Source of the DNA: an uncultured Bacteroidales bacterium
Lineage (GTDB): Bacteria > Bacteroidota > Bacteroidia > Bacteroidales > Tenuifilaceae
Direction of reading: 5' to 3'
Assembly: GCA_937915475.1 (NCBI GenBank)
Contig: CALGIR010000010.1
Location: forward strand, 1-5,023
Length of the DNA stretch: 5,023 nt
Shown here: positions 1 through 5,023 of the stretch, piece by piece
How positions within the stretch are numbered: the stretch's first letter is position 1
Layout: each line of letters starts with the position of its first letter
Program-made: the position numbers and the translations under genes
Notes under the pieces: model-generated
What the model was told of the DNA's origin: nothing
The model's database searches: none
The model's input: the letters and a program-made list of their open reading frames with translations, nothing else

Positions 1-194
1 ACGCACTAGCAGCCTACACAGGCTATACCCGAGTTTATGGCAACAAGCACGACTACTGGGATATTTTTGGGGGAGCGGCAGTTGGGGTGGCTAGCGCTTA
101 TATTTTTGCCAAACCATATAATAAAGAGAAAGTCACCATGTCGTTTGGTCGGCAACAAGATGCTTACGTACTAAATTTAAACTTAACTTTTTAG
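1..194 (+). CDS. PAP2-family phosphatase, C-terminal fragment
   Basis: This is the last 63 codons of a gene that begins upstream of the window; the reading frame starts at base 3 and ends with TAG at 192-194. The fragment carries the third PAP2 (type 2 phosphatidic acid phosphatase) motif, seen as TRVYGNKHDYWD. It fits the family pattern SR-x5-H-x3-D, with Thr replacing the usual Ser; the Arg, the catalytic His and the Asp are all present. A glycine/alanine-rich hydrophobic helix (GGAAVGVASAYIF) follows, as expected for the last membrane segment. A polar tail then ends in LNLNLTF, an alternating strand with a terminal Phe. Family members remove phosphate from lipid phosphates or pyrophosphates such as undecaprenyl pyrophosphate, phosphatidate or lipid A, on the outer face of the inner membrane. 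The substrate cannot be told from this fragment. No terminator with a T-run follows; the REPIN-like palindrome begins 28 bases after the stop. Confidence 0.85.
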   Translation, partial: ALAAYTGYTRVYGNKHDYWDIFGGAAVGVASAYIFAKPYNKEKVTMSFGRQQDAYVLNLNLTF

Positions 195-222
195 CAAGAA
201 GAAATCAATGCCTTTAGTTAAG

Positions 223-284
223 CTGTCGGCTTCGACTTCGCTCAGCCTGACCGTCGTCACCCTGAGCGAAGTCGAAGGGGACAG
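223..284. repeat. REPIN-like inverted pair of REP hairpins
   Basis: Two 29-base arms (223-251 and 256-284) face each other across a 4-base spacer, CGTC. They pair at 25 of 29 positions around the shared core cttcgacttcgctcag. Each arm can also fold alone. The left pairs 225-231 with 244-251, leaving T248 bulged. The right pairs 256-263 with 276-282, leaving A259 bulged. Both local stems have 7 base pairs, a 12-base loop and one bulged base. The four differences between arms are GG/CC swaps (228-229 and 246-247 against 260-261 and 278-279) that keep each local stem paired. This is the architecture of REP sequences doubled into a REPIN, elements mobilised elsewhere by RAYT (TnpREP) transposases. 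No transposase is in the window. It lies in the gap after the PAP2 gene. It has no T-run after the stem, so a role in termination or mRNA end protection is possible but not shown. Confidence 0.75.
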
Positions 285-383
285 TTATAATTGAACAGTA
301 GGCTAAAATTTGCTTAACTAAACGACATTAAAGAAGAAATATCAACTTATAAAAATATTAGCTAACCTAAATATATTACAGAG
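285..383. other. AT-rich spacer, nothing recognised
   Basis: Between the REPIN-like element and the broken lipoprotein gene I find no open frame of note, no RNA gene and no convincing promoter. The string taaaatttg at 304-312 resembles the Bacteroidota -7 element but has one extra base between TA and TTTG, and I see no -33 partner at the right distance. Confidence 0.4.
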
Positions 384-705
384 ATGAAAAATATTATTGC
401 CATAATATTATCCGCACTTATAGCCGCTTCATACTATTAGGCTGCCAGCCAAAACCTTAAATATCGACTGCCTTAAAAAACAAAGGTCGATAACCAGTTT
501 ACCGAACCGACTAAACCTCTCAATGCAAATCAAATTAGCATTGAGTAACAACTTTTGTTTTTGCAATGGAGTGGTCTTGACTGCTCACAAATTACTGATG
601 CTTCAACTAGCGATGAGGAGGTTATTAGCCACTCAATCCACGTTGCTTCGTTTACCTTTATTGAAGATAGCGGCGTTGATGCCCTTGTATTCCACATCAC
701 AATGA
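384..705 (+). pseudogene. Decayed small lipoprotein gene
   Basis: An ATG at 384 begins a convincing secretion signal, MKNIIAIILSALIAAS, which hits TAG at 438-440. Reading at 431-457 in the +2-shifted frame gives ILLGCQPKP, a lipobox (LLGC) with the polar residues expected just after the lipidated Cys. A single frameshift near 430 would therefore join the signal peptide to its lipobox. Downstream, the original frame has two more stops (TAA at 474-476 and 546-548). Between and after them it gives protein-like text: KTKVDNQFTEPTKPLNANQ, then QLLFLQWSGLDCSQITDAS, then an acidic and hydrophobic stretch ending near VDALVFHIT. This frame stays open to 797, so the original end may be lost; the given end is approximate. 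I recognise no family. I infer decay from one frameshift plus at least three in-frame stops. It could be a coincidental signal-like ORF, but the lipobox at the right place makes that less likely. Confidence 0.5.
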
Positions 706-715
706 TTTATCTTTG
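684..715 (+). promoter_or_regulatory. Bacteroidota-type promoter for nadB
   Basis: TATCTTTG at 708-715 is an exact match to the -7 consensus TAnnTTTG used by the primary sigma factor of Bacteroidota. Twenty bases upstream lies TTG (685-687, as CTTG), matching the -33 element within the usual 17-23 base spacing. Transcription would be expected to start a few bases after 715, close to 719-722. That is at the first possible nadB start codon (721) and only about 10 bases before the second (730). The promoter sits inside the tail of the broken lipoprotein frame. The same octamer also occurs by chance inside two genes here, so the weight rests on its position and on the -33 partner. Confidence 0.6.
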
Positions 716-720
716 TAAAA

Positions 721-2310
721 ATGCATTCTATGGCTACTCACTCATGCGATTTTTTGGTAATTGGCTCAGGCATTGCAGGTTTAAGTTTTGCACTTAAAGC
801 CGCGGAACATGGCTCAGTTACTATTATAAGCAAGGCAAATCTGGAAGAGACAAACACCGTTTACGCCCAGGGAGGAATAGCCGCAGTAACCTACGACCCC
901 GATAGCGTTGAAAAGCATATAAACGATACCCTAATCTGCGGCGATGGGCTATGCAACAAGCAAGTTGTTAGAATGGTTGTTGAGGAAGCACCAACCCAAA
1001 TAAAGCAATTGATACAGTGGGGCGTTCTGTTTGACAGAAATACATCGGGGCAATACGATTTGGCCAAAGAGGGAGGGCACTCAGAGCATCGGATTTTGCA
1101 CCACAAAGACAATACAGGGCATGAGATACAGCGAGCCTTAACCAGTAGGGTAAAAAATCATAAAAACATTGAAATTTTCGAAAACTACTTTGCTGTTGAG
1201 ATTATCACCCAGCACCATTTGGGCATGAAGATAAAACGCAAGAATCCAGATATAGCTTGCTATGGGGCATTTGTTCTCAACCTTAAAACACAGAAGGTAG
1301 AAAAATTTATATCGAAAACAACCATAATGGCCACGGGGGGAATAGGTAACATTTACCACACCACAACCAATCCGCTAGTGGCCACAGGCGATGGTATTGC
1401 AATGGTTTACCGTGCTAAAGGCGAGATTGAGAATATGGAATTTATCCAGTTTCACCCCTCATCGCTCTTCTATCCTGGCGAACGGCCGTCGTTCCTAATT
1501 ACCGAAGCAATGCGAGGGTTTGGTGCCATCCTTAAAACAACCGATGGCAAAGAGTTTATGCATAAGTACGACGAGAGAGGCTCACTGGCTCCACGCGATA
1601 TTGTTGCCCGTGCCATTGACAACGAGATGAAGACTAGGGGCGACGATTTTGTTTACCTCGATGTAACTTTTAAGGACGCTACCGAAATAAAAAATCACTT
1701 TCCAAACATTTACCAAAAATGCCTCAGCATTGGCATTGATATAACAAAGGATATGATTCCTGTTGTTCCCGCTGCACATTACCTTTGTGGTGGAATAAAA
1801 GTTGATATGAACGGCGAAAGTTCAATAAAAAATCTTTACGCAATAGGCGAATGCTCATCAACTGGTTTGCATGGTGCTAACCGATTAGCATCAAACTCGC
1901 TTATTGAGGCCCTTGTTTATGCCGAAAAAGCATTCCAAAATGCCCATAAGTCTATTGATAGAATTGAGATTAACCATGCAATACCCGACTGGGATTACGA
2001 GGGAACAACGCATCCCGAAGAGATGGTACTTGTTACGCAAAGCTACAAGGAGATGCAGCAGATTATGAGCAACTACGTTGGCATTGTTCGTTCGAACCTA
2101 AGGCTCGAAAGAGCCCTTATCCGCCTTGAGACTCTGTATCGCGAAACAGAGGAACTCTACAAAAAATCAATACTAACCCAAAATCTTTGTGAACTTAGAA
2201 ACATGATAAACGTTGGCTACCTAATTATCAAAAACGCCCAAAAAATGCGCGAAAGCCGCGGTTTGCACTATTCACTCGATTACCCCAAAGTGCAAGGAAC
2301 TGAGTTTTAA
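721..2310 (+). CDS. nadB: L-aspartate oxidase
   Basis: NadB is a cytoplasmic FAD enzyme that oxidises L-aspartate to iminoaspartate, which NadA condenses to quinolinate in de novo NAD synthesis; fumarate or oxygen re-oxidises the flavin. The 529-residue product is close to the usual 530-540. The FAD-binding GSGIAG is at residues 15-20, followed by NTVYAQGGIAAV (45-56), EGGHSEHRILHH (117-128) and MATGGIGNIY (203-212). Active-site positions known from the E. coli enzyme are kept at an offset of about two: His245 in EFIQFHPSSL, Arg292 in LAPRDIVARAID, His353 in AAHYLCGG and Arg388 in HGANRLASNSL. The C-terminal helical domain (about 440-529) is complete, so this is NadB rather than a succinate dehydrogenase or fumarate reductase flavoprotein. 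An in-frame TGA at 703-705 bounds the N-terminus. The start is ATG 721 or ATG 730 (526 residues, MATHSCDF); neither has a clear Shine-Dalgarno sequence. nadA and nadC are absent from the window. The next gene follows after 24 bases. Confidence 0.97.
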   Translation: MHSMATHSCDFLVIGSGIAGLSFALKAAEHGSVTIISKANLEETNTVYAQGGIAAVTYDPDSVEKHINDTLICGDGLCNKQVVRMVVEEAPTQIKQLIQWGVLFDRNTSGQYDLAKEGGHSEHRILHHKDNTGHEIQRALTSRVKNHKNIEIFENYFAVEIITQHHLGMKIKRKNPDIACYGAFVLNLKTQKVEKFISKTTIMATGGIGNIYHTTTNPLVATGDGIAMVYRAKGEIENMEFIQFHPSSLFYPGERPSFLITEAMRGFGAILKTTDGKEFMHKYDERGSLAPRDIVARAIDNEMKTRGDDFVYLDVTFKDATEIKNHFPNIYQKCLSIGIDITKDMIPVVPAAHYLCGGIKVDMNGESSIKNLYAIGECSSTGLHGANRLASNSLIEALVYAEKAFQNAHKSIDRIEINHAIPDWDYEGTTHPEEMVLVTQSYKEMQQIMSNYVGIVRSNLRLERALIRLETLYRETEELYKKSILTQNLCELRNMINVGYLIIKNAQKMRESRGLHYSLDYPKVQGTEF

Positions 2311-2334
2311 ATACATTAATGCCAATTGATTACC

Positions 2335-3777
2335 ATGAGTTTATTTCAAGGACAATTTCTTTTCACAAAGCAAAAACCCGAATCCCACCTAACCGACTGG
2401 AACAAGGTGGAGATAGATGACTACACACTTTTATCGCACCCCAAATTAAATATCACCTTTGCCAAGGGTAACAATTTTGAGCTTCATCTTATTGGCGATG
2501 TTTACGAGTGGGTTAACCCATTCCAAACCAACCAGCAAATCCTTAACTCGCTGGTCAAAAACCCCACCTTTGATAAAGTTCTTGAAGAGTTAGCTGGTTA
2601 TACAGGTCGGTTTTTACTATTCTACCTTTCAAGTGATGCTCTACATATTGTTAACGATGCATGCGCACAGCATGAAGTATACTACAACAATAGTTTTACA
2701 GCCTTTGGCTCGCAACCAAAAATAATTGAACTTGTTGACAAGCACTCCCCTCTCACCAACAAAGCCGCAAATTACTTCTTTAAATCTAAGAGTTTTTTGA
2801 GCAAAAAAGTGTTCTACGGCAATAAAACCCACGTACAGAACATTAAGCATTTGCTACCAAATCATCATCTCGATATAAAAAACAAAAGGGTAGTTCGTAA
2901 CTACCCCTTTGAACCGCTCAACCATCTGTCGCTAAACGAAGCTGCTGGCAGGGCAAGCTTAATGCTAAAAGGTTTTTTAAAAGCCATAGCCCATAGGGAG
3001 AGGATAGCGCTAGCCGTAACCGCAGGGTACGATAGCAGGGTACTATTTCTTGCAAGCCTAGAATTGCCATGCATTTACTTTGTACAAAAACATGTGTATA
3101 TGAGCAATACACACCACGATATTACCATTCCTAGCCAGCTAACAAAAATGTTTGGTAAAGAGTTTACCATTATCCCCAACATCCCTAAAGAGCAAGCTGT
3201 TTACCCTGAGGGTTATGAAGCCAGTATTGATTTTCCAAGGTTCTTAAATATCCCCAGTGTGCTTTACCAAGATTACACCTATATCAATGGAAATATTAGC
3301 GAGATTGCTAGGAACTACTTTGGGTATCTAAAAAAACCTTCGGCCCGAAATCTGGCTTTTTTAAATGGATATAAAAACGCTAAAGCCGTAATAAACGAGT
3401 ACCAAGATTGGATTGATACCAACGAGAACTTATTCAAAACCAATGGTTACAACCTACTTGATATGTTTTACTGGGAAGAGAGAATGGGTAATTGGGCGGC
3501 AAAGGCAAAAACGGAGGGTTGTGCAATGGGGCAAAAATTAATTTCGCCATTCAACTCAAGGCTCTTGCTTACCATACTCTTAAGTACAGACCGTAAACTG
3601 CGCGACTCTCACAGCAATGTTCTCTATAACCGAACCATCGAACTGCTCGAACCAGAGGCTTTGAATATTCCCATCAACCCATGCCGAAAGCGTAAGATAA
3701 TTGAATTTATGAGAACACTTCGTATATACAATACTTACAGATACATTGGCATTAAGCTTCAAATGCTAAAACCATAA
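2335..3777 (+). CDS. Asparagine-synthase-like ATP-dependent amide ligase homologue
   Basis: The 480-residue product resembles class II asparagine synthetases in layout. Residues 1-190 look like a degenerate glutaminase domain: AGYTGRFLLFY (87-97), IVNDACAQHEVYY (105-117) and FGSQPKIIELV (124-134) match the family's GRFA, RDxxGxxPLYY and F-x-SE-K strands. The synthetase half has a modified PP-loop, LAVTAGYDSR (226-235), in place of SGGxDSS. HHDITIPSQLTKMFG (260-274) and NGNISEIARNYFGY (319-332, where GEGxDExFGGY is usual) follow, then LISPFNSRLL (402-411, like RVPFLD) and a basic PCRKRK (449-454). The Cys nucleophile needed at position 2 for glutaminase activity is absent. The nearest in-frame stop (2317-2319) leaves only a TTG at 2326 as an alternative start, and that would read MITMSL. 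The enzyme probably adenylates a carboxylate and joins it to ammonia or an amine without using glutamine, as beta-lactam synthetase does; the substrate is unknown. It is probably co-transcribed with nadB. Confidence 0.82.
   Translation: MSLFQGQFLFTKQKPESHLTDWNKVEIDDYTLLSHPKLNITFAKGNNFELHLIGDVYEWVNPFQTNQQILNSLVKNPTFDKVLEELAGYTGRFLLFYLSSDALHIVNDACAQHEVYYNNSFTAFGSQPKIIELVDKHSPLTNKAANYFFKSKSFLSKKVFYGNKTHVQNIKHLLPNHHLDIKNKRVVRNYPFEPLNHLSLNEAAGRASLMLKGFLKAIAHRERIALAVTAGYDSRVLFLASLELPCIYFVQKHVYMSNTHHDITIPSQLTKMFGKEFTIIPNIPKEQAVYPEGYEASIDFPRFLNIPSVLYQDYTYINGNISEIARNYFGYLKKPSARNLAFLNGYKNAKAVINEYQDWIDTNENLFKTNGYNLLDMFYWEERMGNWAAKAKTEGCAMGQKLISPFNSRLLLTILLSTDRKLRDSHSNVLYNRTIELLEPEALNIPINPCRKRKIIEFMRTLRIYNTYRYIGIKLQMLKP
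2885..2910 (+). repeat. Strong hairpin inside the asparagine-synthase-like gene
   Basis: GGGTAGTT at 2888-2895 pairs perfectly with AACTACCC at 2899-2906 across a CGT loop. AAA (2885-2887) can extend the stem by pairing with TTT (2908-2910) if C2907 bulges, giving 11 pairs in all. It encodes KRVVRNYPF near the linker between the two halves of the protein. No T-run follows, so it is not a standard intrinsic terminator. It may be chance coding sequence. Confidence 0.5.
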
Positions 3778-3810
3778 TATCAAGCATAACCATCCGTTAC
3801 TTAGTTGTAA

Positions 3811-3845
3811 TTGATATAGATGTAGTTATAAAATTGCTACATTTG
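3811..3845 (+). promoter_or_regulatory. Bacteroidota-type promoter for the DUF2723 gene
   Basis: TACATTTG at 3838-3845 exactly matches the -7 consensus TAnnTTTG and lies in the 96-base gap after the asparagine-synthase-like gene. The nearest -33 candidate is TTG at 3811-3813, with a 24-base spacer that is slightly longer than usual. Transcription would begin near 3849-3852 and give a leader of about 20-25 bases, AT-rich and without a clear Shine-Dalgarno sequence. This suggests the DUF2723 gene can be transcribed apart from nadB. I see no terminator hairpin in the gap. Confidence 0.5.
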
Positions 3846-3873
3846 CCATCTTAAATTAAAAAAACGCATACCC

Positions 3874-5023
3874 ATGCAGCAGCTAAACCAGAAACAGCTT
3901 TCAAAATTAAATATCATTTTCGGATGGTTAGCCTTTCTCGTTGCGGCCATTGTTTACCTTATGACCATTCAACCAACTGCAAGTTTTTGGGATTGCGGCG
4001 AGTTTATAGCCAGTGGCTATAAATTGGAGGTTGGGCATCCTCCCGGAGCACCATTCTTTATGCTGCTTATGCGCCTTTTTACCATGCTAGCCCCAAGCAA
4101 AGAGCTAATTCCCATTTTTGCTAATGCCCTCTCAGCACTTGCTAGTGCATTCACCATACTATTCCTATTCTGGAGCATCACACACCTTGCTCGCAAAATG
4201 GTAGATATTAAGAACGATACCATTACCCATACACAAGCAATACTCATAATTGGAGCAGGATTGGTGGGAGCACTTGCCTATACCTTTTCCGATTCCTTTT
4301 GGTTTTCGGCTGTTGAGGCTGAAGTTTATGCAACATCATCGTTATTTACTGCTTTAGTTTTTTGGGCAATACTTAAATGGGAGAACGTTGCCCACGAACC
4401 CCATGCAAACCGCTGGCTTGTATTTATTTCCTACCTCATGGGGCTTTCAATTGGGGTACACCTGCTAAACCTACTTGCCATTCCTGCCATAGTAATGGTT
4501 TACTACTTTAAAAAGTACACCGTTACGCCATGGGGTATTGTTAAGGCACTTGCTGTTAGCGTTTTACTTTTACTAATTATGATGTATGGGGTAGTACAGG
4601 GATTTATTGTGCTTGCCTCAAAATTTGAGCTGCTATTCGTTAACGGTTTTGGATTACCCTATAAATCGGGGGTGCTCTTCTATCTTATAGCTATTATTGC
4701 AGCAATTGTTTGGGGAATTATATACTCGCACAAAAAAGCCAAGCCCGTACTCAACACCATCCTGGTTAGCTTTGCAGTAATCATAATCGGATATAGCTCA
4801 TTTGCGGTTATCGTTATCCGCTCATCGGCTAAACCGCCCATGGACCAGAACAGTCCAAACAACATGTTCTCACTGCTATACTACCTTAACCGAGAACAAT
4901 ATGGCGACCGCCCACTGGTTGTGGGACATACCTTTGATGCACCCGTTGTTGACCGAAAGAACGGGAAACCACAGTACATCCAAAAGGATGGCAAATATGC
5001 CATAGCAGCATACAAAACAGAGG
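3874..5023 (+). CDS. DUF2723 (TMEM260-like) GT-C-type membrane protein, N-terminal part
   Basis: An ATG at 3874 opens a frame that runs without a stop to the window edge (383 codons plus one base); the full proteins are usually around 1000 residues. After one membrane helix (about 13-32), the first extracytoplasmic loop carries FWDCGEFIASGYKLEVGHPP (38-57). This is the signature of the DUF2723 family shared with human TMEM260, in which the acidic Asp/Glu pair (Asp40, Glu43) and the GHPPG are typical. A second family motif, FWFSAVEAEVYA, is at 142-153. About nine hydrophobic helices follow one another to about residue 316, and then the soluble region begins (from about 320). TMEM260 is a protein O-mannosyltransferase, and GT-C enzymes of this shape use polyprenyl-phosphate sugars on the outer side of the inner membrane. 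A role in protein or envelope glycosylation is therefore inferred; sugar and acceptor are unknown. The start is supported by the upstream TACATTTG and by the fit of the first helix. Confidence 0.92.
   Translation, partial: MQQLNQKQLSKLNIIFGWLAFLVAAIVYLMTIQPTASFWDCGEFIASGYKLEVGHPPGAPFFMLLMRLFTMLAPSKELIPIFANALSALASAFTILFLFWSITHLARKMVDIKNDTITHTQAILIIGAGLVGALAYTFSDSFWFSAVEAEVYATSSLFTALVFWAILKWENVAHEPHANRWLVFISYLMGLSIGVHLLNLLAIPAIVMVYYFKKYTVTPWGIVKALAVSVLLLLIMMYGVVQGFIVLASKFELLFVNGFGLPYKSGVLFYLIAIIAAIVWGIIYSHKKAKPVLNTILVSFAVIIIGYSSFAVIVIRSSAKPPMDQNSPNNMFSLLYYLNREQYGDRPLVVGHTFDAPVVDRKNGKPQYIQKDGKYAIAAYKTE

Noticed and set aside
216..287. AGTTA repeated on both sides of the palindrome, as a possible target-site duplication
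   Set aside because: The right copy overlaps the end of the repeat arm itself, and REPIN elements are not expected to make target duplications.
523..705. Small open frame of 60 codons on the + strand
   Set aside because: Its composition is Leu-rich and low in acidic residues, it has no start context, and it lies out of frame with the lipoprotein-like segments; it is most likely a shadow frame of the decayed gene.
555..797. Possible intact 80-codon gene starting with TTG and overlapping nadB
   Set aside because: Its protein-like part continues upstream past in-frame stops, so it is better read as the tail of the lipoprotein pseudogene. The last 25 or so codons are simply nadB sequence in another frame.
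1780..1787. TACCTTTG, another exact TAnnTTTG match
   Set aside because: It is deep inside nadB with no nearby gene start; chance occurrence.
2326..2334. TTG at 2326 as the start of the asparagine-synthase-like gene
   Set aside because: ATG at 2335 is a stronger start codon, the three extra residues add nothing to the domain, and neither site has a ribosome binding site that favours TTG.
4017..4247. Minus-strand open frames, such as the one opposite the DUF2723 gene
   Set aside because: They lie fully opposite well-supported coding sequence, have no recognisable domains, and have no promoter or start context.
4929..4936. TACCTTTG, exact TAnnTTTG match in the DUF2723 gene
   Set aside because: It is inside a continuous coding frame with no downstream start visible; chance occurrence.

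Overview
The window looks like chromosomal DNA from a member of the Bacteroidota. Four things suggest this: promoter motifs of the TAnnTTTG type, weak or absent Shine-Dalgarno sequences, an N-terminally complete DUF2723/TMEM260-like membrane protein (typical of the phylum), and an inverted repeat with the core cttcgacttcgctcag, which I recall as a common interspersed repeat in Bacteroidota. I cannot name a genus. All recognisable genes lie on the + strand.

Layout. Bases 1-194 are the 3' end of a PAP2-family membrane phosphatase with its third catalytic motif intact. Bases 195-720 hold no intact gene. They contain a REPIN-like palindrome (223-284), an AT-rich spacer, and the decayed remains of what looks like a small lipoprotein gene (384 to about 705). 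A strong TAnnTTTG promoter match (708-715) ends only 5 bases before the first possible nadB start. Bases 721-2310 encode L-aspartate oxidase (NadB), with all active-site positions I can check conserved. A 24-base gap leads to an asparagine-synthase-like protein (2335-3777). It keeps a modified PP-loop but has no N-terminal cysteine nucleophile. A 96-base gap with another TAnnTTTG match precedes a DUF2723 (TMEM260-like, GT-C-type) membrane protein that runs off the window at 5023.

How the genes may work together. NadB makes iminoaspartate for quinolinate and NAD synthesis; its usual partners nadA and nadC are not in the window. The asparagine-synthase-like gene is probably co-transcribed with nadB, since the gap is short and I see no terminator or promoter in it. 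Its substrate cannot be read from the sequence. The PAP2 and DUF2723 proteins at the two edges both belong to envelope lipid or glycan chemistry, but each probably has its own transcription unit. I see no CRISPR array, tRNA, rRNA, transposase gene or phage gene. The most interesting items are the REPIN-like element with compensatory base changes, the glutaminase-dead asparagine-synthase homologue, and the possibly leaderless nadB transcript.
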